A model generated the notes under the pieces. The model did not search any database. It was not told the DNA's origin and saw only the letters and a program-made list of their open reading frames with translations. A program made the translations under genes and the position numbers. From the NCBI GenBank assembly GCA_023515745.1, contig JALECJ010000007.1, positions 124,001 to 188,000 of the forward strand: a DNA stretch of 64,000 nt, given 5' to 3'. Source of the DNA: Amoeboaphelidium protococcarum (lineage: Eukaryota; Aphelidiomycota; Aphelidea). Below, in pieces: positions 1-11,829 of this stretch (positions are counted from its first letter, which is position 1; each line of letters starts with the position of its first letter).

Positions 1-464
1 AATTCCTCACCAGTCTTGGTGTCATTGTAAGACATTGCAATAGGGAGGCCATCGATTTCCCATTAATGAAAATACTCTTCCCCAATTCTGTCATTAATGA
101 ACACAGCATCGCCCTTAGGAACGGTGGTGGAGCAGAGAACGGCACACTCCTTATTCACACCAAACGTAATATTGAATGGGGAGTTGAACAGACGATCTCC
201 CATCAGAACTGAGCCCAGAGACTCGCCCTGTGCCTATGGACCACCAGAAGGCTGACAAAAATGAAAGCGATTTAAATAGTAGTCATACGGTAGAGTGGTT
301 TTCACAGATTCCAGTGCATTAACATACAGCGGAACATCATCCTTCAACTGATAATTATGAGGTGCAATTCCAGGTAGATAAAACGCATGAACATTTTGAA
401 TAACCAGAGTGGCCATAGTGAGTAGCAGCATCATCATCCTAGATTCAGACTCGTTAATTCCCAT
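1..464 (-). CDS. TM9 superfamily (nonaspanin) protein, N-terminal part
   Basis: Nonaspanins are nine-transmembrane Golgi/endosomal proteins with a large lumenal N-terminal domain. The N-terminus lies at 464 and the C-terminal part runs off the left edge of the window. A hydrophobic signal segment (about residues 10-28) is followed by FYLPGIAPHNY, VPLYVNALES, LPYDYY, a phenylalanine/cysteine segment, and then ESLGSVLMGDRL and FGVNKECAVLC, all classic TM9SF lumenal-domain blocks. Standard-code translation stops at 234, but reading TAG as Gln continues the family sequence without a break; another TAA-encoded Gln lies in EEYFHQWEIDGLPIA. An alternative start is the Met-Met-Met at residue 10. Family membership is secure; which TM9SF paralogue cannot be told. 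Confidence 0.9.
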
Positions 465-938
465 TGCCTCCTTCTAAATGTATATTTTTTTCAACAAGAG
501 ACTCAGACAAAAATAGTGCCCAAGAATATACTATTCGACGAAAGAAGAGACTGGAGATAAAACAGGAATAAAAGAAAGGAGATTCTGTTAAGGAGAGAGA
601 CGACAGAAGAGAAGAAGAACGTTTGGTTTGAATCGCTCGTTAAATCGTTCAGTTCACAATTTGTTGCGATAAGGACAGAATTGACACGCGCGCTTTGAGA
701 ACGATGAAAAACGTGCCTTGTCAGAGGATGTTCTAGTTAAAAGATTCAACAAGGCGAGAGAGATTCGTTCAGGCGCTATAACACTGGGAGACTATCGCAC
801 GTTTTGACCATCATTTATCGTGAGATCTACCTAATCGGTCACTCTAATTAAAAATAGTACACTTCATGATTTGCTGCTAGCAAGGGGAACTAAAATACAT
901 GTAGAAAACAATATCAGTCTAATAATACACCAAAATAA
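465..938. other. intergenic, 5' flank of the TM9 gene
   Basis: No gene is recognised. The part next to the TM9 start is purine-rich on the plus strand (about 536-625). It probably holds the TM9 promoter and the 3' end of the cold-shock gene. Confidence 0.4.
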
Positions 939-2042
939 TCATTCGAATGTTTATTATTAGTCCTTCTATAATACTTGATTCGCACCGTCACCAGCAGGAG
1001 AGTTTTCATGTCCGTTACTCTGATGCCCTACAACAGTGTTCGCTCCATATTCTCCATCTTCAGAAGATGTAGCCTGTGAATGACCAGATTCGCGCATTCT
1101 TCCGCCATTTGCTTGTGGTGGATACATCATTGCCTGAGCAGGTGGATAGTATGGGGGAAGAACGTATGGATATGGTGGGTAGTATGGAGTCTGCGGTATG
1201 GCAGGAATGGGCATTGAAGCTTGGCGAGAACCAGCTTTTGGATCTATCCCGTCTTACACATTCATATTCATACCATCAGCAATCGGCACGGGGAAATACG
1301 GAGCAGGAGGATACATACCATAAGCATAGAAATTATTCATTCCCTTCTGTTGCATTCCACTCTTGTAGTTATGGCCATGCTTTCCATACTAGTTCAATCC
1401 AAAGGGACGCGTCGCTTGTGGATCACCTTGAACAGGTTTACCTCCTGGGCCAGTCACTTGGGATGCTTGCAAGCCCTTCAGACCATTGACCAACGAGTAC
1501 TCAACCTGCTCACCCTCTCCCAAACTCTTGAATCCGCCCTGGTTCTTGATCGCGGTGTGATGAACAAAAATCTCATTCACTCCATTAGCATTGAGTTCGT
1601 TCGGATCATCTGGAATGATAAAACCAAATCCCTTGATAGAGTTGAAGAATTTTACATGTCCACTGCGGCGTTTACCACCATCTACCGCGCCGTTCTATTG
1701 CTGCTGATGGTATCCATTCTAATGTTGACGCTGCAAATCCGAAATATTATTGTCGCTGACGGCCGGCACAGCCCCTGAATGACCTTCTCCAGCTTGGTCG
1801 TTCAAACTCGACAACTCGGTGCCACTATCAGCCTGCAGTACAATATTATGGCCATTTCGGTCAATCTCTTTCACCCTCTTATCGTTGGACACTTATCCAT
1901 TACCGTTTATCTAACCAGTACCCAGAACTTCACCACCAGCCGCTCCGCTATCGCTCACTCCCATAGGTGCATTATTGCTATTATCAGTTCCGGCGGTAGA
2001 AGATTGACTTCCAGCGTTGATGGGAGCCTTAGTCAGAGTCAT
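939..2042 (-). CDS. cold-shock domain (Y-box type) RNA-binding protein
   Basis: Single-exon, 367-residue protein ending at TGA 939-941. A central cold-shock domain (about residues 130-205) carries both RNA-binding motifs, KGFGFI (RNP1) and IFVHH (RNP2), with the insert [10 protein letters not shown] and a [15 protein letters not shown] tail. It is flanked by an acidic/Ser/Asn-rich N-terminus and by a Gly/Tyr/Met/Pro-rich low-complexity C-terminus (stretches of [13 protein letters not shown] type). Y-box proteins bind mRNA and act in translational control and RNP granules; the low-complexity tail fits that. Several TAA/TAG codons lie in frame, including one directly after the cold-shock region, and the frame is constant throughout. 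The start chosen gives [11 protein letters not shown]; an in-frame Met at 2123 is an alternative. Confidence 0.85.
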
Positions 2043-2556
2043 TCGCTGGCAGAGTAGACGACACAAAAATGATCTTGTATTAGCAGCAGTTAGGAGAGGA
2101 GCGAATTGTAAGATTAATTGCAAAACTGAGCTACTAGTATACTACCAGGCAAAAGTTCTGAGAGAATTCGGCGGAATACACAAAATCAGTAACTGGTTCG
2201 GAATCAAATAAAGGCCCGCGTTGCGCCACTTTGATCTCCGTGAATTGCATATTGATTGACCGTTTGAAGGGTCACGGCGTCATTTAGACTTTGACCGGAA
2301 ACTGAAAATTATATCAAGCATTTGAAAAAGATGGTTTATATGGTATTTTAGTGGTTATGAACAATAAATATATTAATTAGAAATCTCATGAGCTGATAAG
2401 CAGTAGCGCGAACTTCAGTGTAAAGAGTTTACGTTTCCAAGATACAAAAACGTCAAATAAAGGTTGATTGGCCGAAGATTACCCAGAAGTTGTCAATTTA
2501 TACTTAAGTCTACAACCACAGCTTAAAATCTTGAGTAGCAACAAGGAGGGATATAC
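2043..2556. other. intergenic
   Basis: Contains the 5' flank of the cold-shock gene and the 3' flank of the RasGEF gene. No conserved coding sequence was recognised. Confidence 0.4.
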
Positions 2557-4791
2557 TCAGCGCTTTAGTTTACTAATGCAAGATTAGATCTGTGAGATCC
2601 AATCGAAAAGATCGAGGTCGAAGCTGGTCTGTAACACTGCAGCTCCTTGGCCCTTCCAGATCAACTTAAACACATTTGGCTTCTTTTTGCCCATATCAAA
2701 AGCAAAAGCAGCCGATTACGGAGATAATTCCAAGACTTTTATCACATCTTTATTCATAGATTCCAGTTTAGCTTTCGGTTTCTTCCAGTAAATGACAACG
2801 GCGGACTGATACAAACGAACAAGGCACGTCTCCCAGTCGTTATTAGCATTAGGCTTCCTACCATCCTCCATTGAAATCAACTTTACTTTCAAGGTACCTT
2901 CTTTGAACACTCCTTAATTACTAAAAGCATCATAATAATCAATCTGATCAATACTCCGAATTTACGGTGAAGCAATTGGACTGATTGATTAGCTTTACAG
3001 TCCGTCGGAACTGAGTGGCGCATCAACATTTGGCACCGATTGCTACTGCCGTTATTACCCTTGCCCGTCAACGTCTTCAACAGAAAGAACAACTGACCCT
3101 CCAATTTTATCAAGCTGAAACTTACTCTGCAATATTCTTTTCTTCTAAAGCTTCTTCGGTCTCGATTGAGCATCATAAGGTAGCTGATCATCCACTTCAT
3201 CATTTTATGAGGACGATTGGTAAGATTGAGAGATGGAACTGACAGCTCTTCGATGTCCATGCCTCCGACCAGCGTCTTACTCTTCCATCTTATCTTCTGC
3301 CATAACATCACTAAGGTTGTCAAACGAGAGAGCCTTCTTCATCTAATCAAGTGGCATATCCATCAAATCTAACTGAGGTGAGACTGGCGCACCTTGAGAC
3401 GATGATTACTTCTTCTATGGCTCAATCTGCAATGACTTGAAGTAGTATCGATCTTCCAAAAGATTTTCCAGCTCTGTTATGTATTTCTATTATAATAGAT
3501 ATTACTTGACCGGTGGGAGTTCTTCAAAACTATACTGACATCGAGCTTACATCTACTGCAAGACATCAATTTCTCGGTTAATTTACTAAAGACGCGATCT
3601 GGCTAATTCTGATTATCCCTTAGACAATTCTTTCTTCTTGACCTCATTCAGTACAATTAGATCACCAAGATGAATGCCAAGAAATGGTACGAATGGAGAT
3701 TGCAACTTCTTGAGTCTTTTTCTATATTGCGAAGCATTATCCTCCGGCGACAGGATAGCTTAAATCTTATCAAACACCTGAGCATCTTACTTTGGAACAA
3801 GAGACCAGGTCTTGGTCAATCTATGCACGGGAGAGTGTTGCAATCCAGTGATTAACATTTTAGCTCCATTCAAATCACCCAATTTAACACACTGCTTCGC
3901 AACGTTAATTAAATGTGATATCTTTTGCAGTCGCCTCTTGTGATTTATAGTGTCCAAAATTTCTTTGCTGACCATCATAGTAATCTAATTAAATGACTAA
4001 ATCATCAAAGCAATAGTTGGCGCCTTTGTCCATCTATCACTCCCTGTCCAGGACATTGACTCTAGATCTTGTCTGGCAACATTTCGAAACAATTGCGCAT
4101 CAATCAGCGCGATTTATTGAGCTAGAACCAGAGGTGGTACTGATAGAATGTCAGTGATAGATGCCGATTTATCGAATGCAGTCCGCTCTAAGATACTTCC
4201 TCTCTACAACTTGACAGTTTAAATGACTATTAGCTAATTTTTTGTAAATAGATTTTACCTTCTCGGACACTAATGTTGATGATCTGCTCGATTTAAAGGT
4301 GGCACTCTCGTCTCCAGATTGATTAAAATCATCGTCCGAAGATAATTCAAGCCTGCCTTTACCTTGCTAAAAAGACTTATTGATAGCTGTATAATGCTCT
4401 AAAGCTTCAACGTCAATATTTGATATCTTGTTGTCCGGATCTAGTTGCGAAACAGTATCTTGAAATTGAGGATGATTTACAGGAGCCTACATATGCCACA
4501 TGTCATATCACCGGTAGATATTACATAACAGAATAGTCTTTAAAAGGAAGGTCTTACAATTTTACGTTGTCGCGGTTAGTTGGAGATACTGAGTGGAGCA
4601 ATACCAAATTGAACCACATTCTATATTTCCGCCTATTGTTCAGCGATGTTGTAAAAGTCATCAAACGGATTATTGATGGCCTGATGCTGTTAGCTTTTAG
4701 CAGACGTAGATAGATTATCTGCGAACGGATTCTTATTCTACTCAGATTGAACCCAATAGTTTTATTATTTATCTTGCTTATTTCGATGCAT
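2557..4791 (-). CDS. RasGEF + PH domain protein (RalGPS-like)
   Basis: Three exons: 4558-4791, 4259-4486 and 2557-4203; introns are 71 and 55 bp, both phase 0, with TAG acceptors. Predicted 702 residues. Exon 3 opens with the RasGEF (Cdc25) catalytic domain: PPLVLAQQIALIDAQLF, then the helix around NVAKQCVKLGDLNGAKMLI, LQHSPVHRLTKTW and PFVPFLGIHLGDLI. A Gln/Ser-rich linker follows, and then a C-terminal PH domain ending in the typical Trp helix (FDWISQIQS). RasGEF followed by a C-terminal PH domain is the RalGPS architecture, so it probably activates a Ral/Ras-type GTPase at membranes. The N-terminus carries two NPF motifs (NPFADN, NPFDDF), ligands of EH-domain endocytic proteins. Many Gln codons are TAA/TAG. 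Confidence 0.85.
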
Positions 4792-5126
4792 AATCTTAAA
4801 ATATAGATTGACTAAAAATTGATTTATGTGAATTCAGGTCAAAGGATGGTTACTTAGTCGCAGTGAGATTAAGGACAATCTTGAAACGAATAAGTTGGTT
4901 GCCATGGAGAATATCAGAGTTGCAACAACGTTGTTGCACAAAGTGTTGGCGACGAGCGAAAACCACGTGAGTTAACGGACGGACATCGAGCTGGAAGGGG
5001 AAAAAATAGAAAGCGACACCGCTCAAAATCGCTCGTCGCAATAAAATTGGAACGCCTTGATGATGCTCGTTTCAGTTGATAATCTGAAAACAATTATCGT
5101 TAGTAAGATGTACTGTACTGAAAATT
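4792..5126. other. intergenic
   Basis: Probable promoter of the RasGEF gene and 3' flank of the next minus-strand gene. A minus-strand open frame at 4850-5041 has no recognisable features. Confidence 0.4.
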
Positions 5127-5913
5127 TCAATTCTTCACTAATGCATTTAAAGGTTTGTGAACAAGAGGAGACGGTGATGAGGCTTTCGGAGACGTTAAAG
5201 CTTCATAGTACTACTCCGTAGCGTCATCATCACTCATACGTGAGATTTTTGGAGCATTTGAACTTGAGACGACCTTCTAGTATTCAGTTCTTATACTGTC
5301 AAAGACACTCAGTCTAGTCTCAATCTACAAATGATGACCAAAGTTGTCAAGAGATTTAGACATGGGCATTTAATTCGGTCGCGTCGAATGGCCGGGTAGC
5401 TTTTGTTATGGTACCAGTTTATCCATTGCGCTTACTTTTGCATTCTGTTGATCAGCGATCTATAATGTGTGTTTAATCTGACGGACAATCAATGGCCTGA
5501 CATGTAACTTGAAGGAAATTTCGTGCCAGTCCTTGACGTTAACATATTCAAATTCAATCTTGTTCGCACGAAGCAGGCAGTCTAGCACCGCGCACTACAC
5601 CTCTAAATCTCTAAGTGCTTTCTTATTGGCATTCAGAATACATAACTATACAATTCCACCATTCTCTTGCATAACTTGAATTTTTACAGTGTCATCACTG
5701 AATGAATGTTTCAATGCGGAATCTACAAACTTTTGTTTCAAAACATGACATTAGTCACATGCAGCTAGAAGCTGTTGTCGTTTCACTACACCTAAATAGT
5801 TCTGTAATCAGTGATATTGTTGATGCAAAGGTTTCCTTACAGTATGTCAAATTTTAATGTGGCTAGCATGTCTAAACATTACATAACAATTGCAATGAAT
5901 GAGATTTCTTCAT
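5127..5913 (-). CDS. unknown protein, two exons
   Basis: I do not recognise this protein. Exon 2 (5127-5791) is open for 221 codons and ends at TGA. A 49-bp intron (5792-5840) joins it in phase to a 24-codon first exon with Met at 5913; that first exon is uncertain. The middle has a plausible alpha/beta pattern: VKIQVMQENGGIVQLCIL, a helix, then LLRANKIEFEYVNV. This is faintly reminiscent of glutaredoxin-like SH3BGR proteins, but no redox CxxC is present in the right place. The C-terminal 80 residues are Ser/Gln-rich and look disordered. A real gene is likely; its function is unknown. Confidence 0.5.
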
Positions 5914-6071
5914 GATACAAAGTGAGAGATTAGATAGGTGGGAGAGTGATCCGCGAACAAAAAGCAAAGAGCACCGAGTCGTCAAGGTGAAGAAGAAATT
6001 TAATGAGAACGATCAACGTGAATTTATCATAACTCAAAAACTAATTAAGGAGCATATTCATTACGGGACGG

Positions 6072-6623
6072 TCAAAACTAAACTGCCGCAGGGGGACTAA
6101 ACTTGAAATTGACGGTATTACCTTCTTAGTCTACTTCTACCGACACCAGCTGCTTCATATTCGCGTCAAAAGACCATCGCGGTATATTCTTAATCTTACT
6201 TCGAAACTTAACACTTCTAACAGGTCTGCTCCAGGCAAAATAATTAAGTTTTACCTAGAATTAATCACTATTAGAATTGTAATGAAGATTTATGGCAAAG
6301 TTTACAACTGTAGGCGCGCCATTTTCCCTAGACAAATGTCCTACACCGAGTTGACTATATAAAATGCTTTCTTATGGAATGCGTGACGGTGTAACGCGTC
6401 CTCCTGGGCGTAAAACCAGACGACGAGTAGACAATTAAGTTTACTACTATTTAGCAACGAAAGGACCATTAAACTATAAGTTTGATAGAAAGACACCACC
6501 CAACGGAGGCAGATGGACTTTGATAGTATTGTCCAGGGGTTTATAGCTTATCTACAGATGCTTAGACGCGTCACAGAGCATGATTAACACAGCGCAAATA
6601 CAAAAGCCTGTTAGATAATTCAT
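6072..6623 (-). CDS. secreted or lumenal protein of unknown function
   Basis: A single 183-residue frame ending at TGA 6072-6074. It begins with a convincing signal peptide (MNYLTGFCICAVLIMLCDAS) and is followed by beta-rich sequence such as NTIKVHLPPLGGVFLSNL and APTVVNFAINLHYNSN, then a basic segment (RPVRSVKFRSKIKNIPRW). There is no obvious transmembrane segment or GPI signal at the C-terminus. No family is recognised. It is divergently transcribed from the RUS gene and shares a 286-bp intergenic region with it. Two ACGCGT sites lie inside this reading frame. Confidence 0.6.
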
Positions 6624-6909
6624 TTGCTAGTATATATTCTTATAATGCAGCGGACTGACACGCAATTAATTGCCGAATATTTTAAAATGGGATTACTCTC
6701 CAACGTTGATAGAAGTCGGATTTGGTACCTCCTGAATTCGCTCCTTTCCATCTATTGTTTGGGAATTTCCCGCCATTGTCATTTCTAATACTGTAGCTTA
6801 ACTTGACTAATTTAAATTGGAGTATTACTGGAAATTAACAAAGTAAATCATGTTATATCTCAGCTGCCTCTACAACCTTTCTGGCAAATTAACATTTAGC
6901 TAGAAAAGT

Positions 6910-8282
6910 ATGTCCAAAGTATTGGCCTTGCGTCTGTCGTCATAGCGTCGATTGGCGTCAATATAAGTAAAATAAACACTTCCTTAACGAGTTATAGGAG
7001 GTGGATAAAAGGCATTTGTCATCAAAGAGGCAGATAATGGGAAGTTGGAGAGTTCCTTTGAATCTAGACCAGGACATCAATTACCTATTAGATTGAGACT
7101 ATAAAATACTCTATTCTCAATGTTTTTCCCGCGAGACTATCCTCACTCTGTAACTTTGAATTATCTCAACTATGCCAAGTGGTCGTTCCTGGGTTCAATT
7201 TGTGGTACCATGTCTGGTGTACTATCCACTTAAGCTCTGCTCTCCGCCCTCGGAATGGGCAGTGGTGCATCCGTCGCTGTTAGTGCAACTTTAAATTGGG
7301 TTATTAAAGATGGACTTGGTCTGTTGGGAGGCGTGATGTACACGTCGCTGGCATCAGGTAGATTCGATTCTGATCCTAAACGATATCGCTTTGGCAGCGC
7401 CGTTCTCTTACAGGCATCAATGCTGTGTGAGCTCATGACCCCTCTTGTGCCTCAACTGTTTCTTCCTCTGGCCTCCCTGTCTAACATAGGTAGGCTAGAG
7501 ATTGTGCATTTGTACCTTCATTCATGATGAATTTTTATTCTATATTAGTGTAGGTAAAAAATATATCTTGGCTTGTGCTGAGTGGAACTAGAGCATAGAT
7601 GCATTAGTCATTTTGTTAACGTGACAATTTAGGAGATGTCACGGCCAAGAGTGGATCGCAAGCTACTGCAGCTGCACTACTTGGAACTGGATTAGGAATA
7701 GCTGCTTCGGCCACTCTAGGAAATTCTCTTCCCGTATCATTAAGTATGTACGTCCCTCTAGGATTGGTGAATCTGTATTCAATCTACAAATCCAATTATG
7801 TCGTCGAAACCAAGTCACTGAATGTGCAAAGAGCGGAATTGCTGATTCTTAATTATTTAAAGACTGGATCTTTACTAAACACTCGTGATATTGCTCAGCA
7901 AGAGCGTTTTATACTGCGGTATAAGAGCGCGTTTGGCTAGAAAGTATTGGTTAGTAGTCCATTGCGCAGGATCGATTCTGAGCTTTTGCCCGCCATTCTT
8001 TAGTAGTTTAAAGTGTAGCCATTCGCATTGTTGTAGAATCGAAATTAGCACTATGTTTGGTTTAGAAGTAGCAGCTCTTAGAAAGATGTACTATAAGGAT
8101 TCTATGCTAGTTGTGTCTAAAGATTCCATAATGACAGTAAAGACTCGGTTGATGTTAACGGATTTGACAAGTTTTACACCCAGCTTCTTTAAAGTGATTG
8201 GAACGTCAAAGATCTGCAACTATGTGATAGTGATGGTTTTGTAGATGTATATTACGACAGAACATAATCCAGCTAGAGTTGA
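6910..8282 (+). CDS. RUS family (DUF647) protein
   Basis: Two exons, 6910-7489 and 7549-8282, split by a 59-bp intron with TAG acceptor; 437 residues, the usual family length. The start gives MSKVLALRLSSQRRLAS, which looks like a mitochondrial or plastid-type transit peptide. The family core is clear: FFPRDYPHSVT, GTMSGVLSTQALLSALGMG, LNWVIKDGLG, GRFDSDPKRYRFG, PLVPQLFLPLASL, GTRAQMHQSF, NLGDVTAKSGSQ. RUS proteins (root UV-B sensitive) are membrane proteins linked to vitamin B6 and auxin biology in plants and are poorly understood in opisthokonts. The conserved Gln in STQALL is a TAA codon, good evidence for the reassigned code. The exact exon-2 start could differ by a few bases. Confidence 0.88.
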
Positions 8283-8356
8283 AATAGTGATTAAATAGAT
8301 GCATAAGAATAAATTTGTTTGTACTAATAACTCTATCTTTAATGTCATTGCAATAA

Positions 8357-8725
8357 TCACAGTTTATCCGCGTTCGATTGTACCACTTTACCAGACTAAT
8401 TTTACTGAACCAACGCCACATGCTAATCCAAAAACTACTGCGCAGTCGGAGCATTACTCTGCAGCAATAGTCGCAATTCGCTCTGTATGTATTTTGGAGT
8501 AATAGCACGCTCAGATACTCGCGTTTGTTTATTCATCTCCGGCAGCACCTTTCGATATGATCCTTCACCCATCATCAACGCGTATCCTTTTGGCACGAGA
8601 ACATTGCGCGCATAGGCCGGTTCCACCTCCACCACAGTGCCCGGATTTCCCAGCTTGGGATGGTTTCTGATTAAATAAACTTCCACAGTATAGGAGGCGT
8701 GTCGCACAGAATTAATAAAACGCAT
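8357..8725 (-). CDS. MRPL9: mitochondrial ribosomal protein bL9m
   Basis: A 122-residue single-exon protein. The bL9 signature is present near the N-terminus: YLIRNHPKLGNPGTVVEVEP, AYARNVLVPKGYALM. It binds 23S-type rRNA at the base of the L1 stalk in the mitochondrial large subunit. The Met chosen leaves about 15 residues before the ribosomal core, usable as a short targeting segment. The last 27 residues are read through TAG/TAA Gln codons to TGA at 8357-8359. It sits tail-to-tail with the RUS gene. An ACGCGT element (8784-8789) lies 60 bp upstream of the start. Confidence 0.88.
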
Positions 8726-8862
8726 TTTAATGCTAAAAAATGTTTATTTCTAATATCCGAATCTGTTTTGATAAAAGAAAGTAACGCGTCACAGCAGGCA
8801 GAGTACCGATATATACTTCAACCGCAATGAAATAAAGAAAAGAATAGTAATAATAATAATAA

Positions 8863-9510
8863 TCAAACGTCCTAATCTATTGACTGCAATTCAATATCGT
8901 AGGTAATACTAAACAATTTTGATAGCTCCTCTGACAAGAGCTCTTGCAAAGACTTTTCACTTCTCGCATCAATCCACTCATTCACTCCAATGTTGTAATC
9001 AAATCTTTTTGGGCCTCTACATGACATGCAATGTAACGTTATAATCTAGATACGTATAGAGAATTGATATACTTACGATATTGGGGAGGAGAACCAAATT
9101 TGCTTAGTTGGTGGTTGTTTATTGATCACGTATGTCCCTTTAGCTCCAAGCCGGAATGTCAAAACACCTTACTACATGCATATACAATAAATTAGGTCTC
9201 TTCATAACGTATACACTAAAGAAGACTTACGGTCAATTCAACATCCAATATTTTCGCTTTATCCCCCAATACTTCCTCCAGCTCGGTAAACTAATCCGAC
9301 AATTACTCCAACGTCTAATCAGCAATTCTATGATAATCCTATTCACTTAGATGTAGTCCCCTATCAGAAGTAGCATACACATTTGACACGCAAAAATTTC
9401 AACTAGATAAAAGCAAATTTAATCAAGCCTTACCTCAGCTAACGACTGCAGAAGATGGCGCGTTAAAAAGGCTTAATTTTGACTATTAAACTGTGTTATA
9501 ATCGCAACAT
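8863..9510 (-). CDS. FXN: frataxin, mitochondrial iron-sulfur cluster assembly
   Basis: Four exons (9434-9510, 9231-9360, 9077-9171, 8863-9016) with three introns of 59-73 bp, all in consistent phase; 151 residues. Frataxin accelerates persulfide transfer in the mitochondrial NFS1/ISCU complex. Exon 1 encodes a basic amphipathic presequence ([20 protein letters not shown]). The mature domain has the acidic helix HRIADQTLEQLSDQFTELEE, then [36 protein letters not shown], and the C-terminal helix [14 protein letters not shown]. The residue before GVLT is TAA (Gln). This is one of the best examples of how splicing and the altered code must be applied together. Confidence 0.95.
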
Positions 9511-9670
9511 TTCAATTATGACTTTTCGAATCAGCAAAGAAAAATGAACTGAAAGCCAGGAGATAGCCCTGCATCATTTCGCTGTCGTCATCAATAAGAA
9601 TGGAAAGAGAAGAAGGGACATAATATGCTAGAGTATAAATTTTCAATTATCTAGCCACTCTTCAGTGTGT

Positions 9671-10927
9671 TCACTATTTGTAAAAGTGAACATCAGCAGG
9701 ATCACAACCTCTAAGGAATGGTGGCTCCGAGCCAGCGACATAGATATCCTTCCACAGCTCCTCCATAGGTGGCTCCGGACTGTTCTTGGCCTCTTCCAGG
9801 GCCTGATCAACCTCTCCGCGTACCTCCTTGTCAATAGCCTTCAACTCTGCCTCAGTGGCAAAGTTGGAATCCAAAATCCTCTGCTTTAAACCAGTGATAG
9901 GATCATTAGTGCTTCTCATATTCTAAATTTCCTCTCTGGTACGGTAAGTGGTACCAGGGTCAGACATGGAGTGACCACCGTATCTGTAAGTGACCATCTC
10001 CAGAACCATAGGCCCCTTTCCGCTAATACACCATTCTCGAGCGTACTTTGACGCTTCACGTACAGCCAGAACGTCCATACCATTCACACGGATACCAGGA
10101 ATGTAACCGGCGCGCTTGTAGTATTCTGTGGAAGCAGAAGAGCGCTGCGCAGATGTTCCCATGCCGTACTTGTTGTTCTCACACACAAAAACGCAAGGCA
10201 GGTCCCACAGCTTGGCCATGTTATATGCCTCGAACACCTAACCTTGGTTACTGGCACCGTCTCCGTAGAGGGCAAACGTGCACGCCTTCTTCTCCTGGTA
10301 TTTCTAGGCAAAGGCAACACCAGCACCAACAGGAACTTGAGCACCCACAATACCATTACCACCATAAAAGTTGGGAGCGAACATGTGCATAGAACCACCT
10401 TTACCTTTCGCAATACCATCATAGCGACCCATCAGCTCTGCTAAAATACTTTTCACTGAACCACCACGAACATACGCAAAACCGTGACATCTATAAGCAG
10501 TAATCACAGCATCTTCGCGCGTAATAGCAGACTCAATACCGACAGCCACAGCTTCTTAGCCATTGCTCAAGTGACAAAATCCGCGAATCATCTTGGACTT
10601 GTACAGACCATCGGCTGCAGTCTCCATGCGGCGAACTACCAGAGCCTCGCGATAATACTTTAGTAGCTCATCCTTAGTAGCCGTAACTTTAGTAGCTGGC
10701 GAGTCACATAAGTACGTCTGAAATGCATCGTGCAATTCATACTCTGCCTCTTATTATTGTTGTTGGCTGGCTGAGCTTGGGGAACTCTTGGCCATGAGTT
10801 AACGCGCACTAGCAGCTATACCACGTTTACTCTACATGTAAGTCAAAAGCTATTATAAAATCATAATCTGCTAATCAAGACTTACAATTCGCTGACAGTC
10901 CGTGTATTTAATAAGCTTTGACGACAT
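9671..10927 (-). CDS. PDHA1: pyruvate dehydrogenase E1 component, alpha subunit
   Basis: Two exons (10886-10927 and 9671-10831) around a 54-bp intron; 400 residues, the normal size. It decarboxylates pyruvate with thiamine diphosphate in the mitochondrial PDH complex. The presequence is [14 protein letters not shown] plus basic/Ala residues. Landmarks: [18 protein letters not shown], the thiamine-binding motif from GDGASNQGQ to [21 protein letters not shown], and the phosphorylation loop [16 protein letters not shown] with TREEIQ after it. Gln residues that are invariant in the family (NQGQ, REEIQ, SNGQEA) are TAG/TAA codons here. The protein ends at TGA 9671-9673. Confidence 0.96.
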
Positions 10928-11112
10928 TCTTCTTGGATATTCAACTTGGACAATGATGAAGATTATGAAGGTTTTTAAAAATCGATCGAAGAAAAGACTT
11001 GGGCAAAGTGACGAAACTTTTCCCGCTAGTGTACTGAAATGGCAATTTTATTGATTTATAAATGACGACTAAAACGACTTTCAATTTATTTGAATGCAAT
11101 ATCTCTCACTAT

Positions 11113-11829
11113 TCAAGGAAAAGTAGCATGAGATTGATATGGAACTGTAACAATCATAATAGCACTTGTTGGAAAATAATCGTTGTGCTAGGTAAACTCA
11201 GACGTTTGAATAGCTATCTCGTAGTCCTCAAACCAATGTGGCAATAGAGACGCATATATACCCATTTGATTCATTAAAAGCGGCTCGAATCGGAGATTTT
11301 CAGCAGTCAAGGAATATCCAGATTGTCGCAACGGTACACCGTGAATGCTATTTAATTCTGCGACCATAGCACTAAACTTAGGAGAAATTTCATGAGGTAT
11401 ACGATTTCCGTAATCAATTTGGAACGAGTACGGCAAGCCGCTCTTTTTCTTATTCAATTTAGTAACAGCGAAAGTAAATGTAAACTTTCTCGTTTAAGTG
11501 CCTGTTGCAGCAGCTTACAGTTTAAAATGGGCCAAAATTTGCGACCATTGCTCGGCGCTCATATTAGCAGGCTGGAGCAATTTACCATAGCGATAATAGT
11601 TCAAAATAGCGCGTAATCCATCTTGATCTTCCGCCAATTCAATCACACTGTGTCCGGCCTGCACTTGTTACCGGACAAATTCATGATAAACGCAAGGATG
11701 TAAAGCGCTGTTAAAAAAGCGCGCTGAATCGATAGCCTCCATTTCATTACCATTTTTGAAGTAGATAGTATGAGCAGCTGCTAAATAAGGAAATACTAGA
11801 CACAAGAAGATTAATACTAATTCAGCCAT
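11113..11829 (-). CDS. secreted or ER-lumenal protein of unknown function
   Basis: A single-exon 238-residue protein. It starts with a strong signal peptide (MAELVLIFLCLVFPYLAAA). The rest is a soluble alpha/beta-looking chain with segments ELAEDQDGLRAILNYYRYG, KFTFTFAVTKL and PYSFQIDYGNRIP and no further membrane span. There is no recognised domain and only one or two cysteines. The whole reading is in one frame with TAA/TAG Gln codons and ends at TGA 11113-11115. An ACGCGT element lies about 70 bp upstream (11898-11903). Confidence 0.65.

Noticed and set aside
5912-6109. Plus-strand open frame of about 64 codons with many Lys/Arg residues
   Set aside because: It overlaps the 3' part of the secreted protein gene on the minus strand (6072-6623) and the first exon of the unknown gene. 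The minus-strand gene has a signal peptide and a long constant frame, so the plus frame is probably chance.
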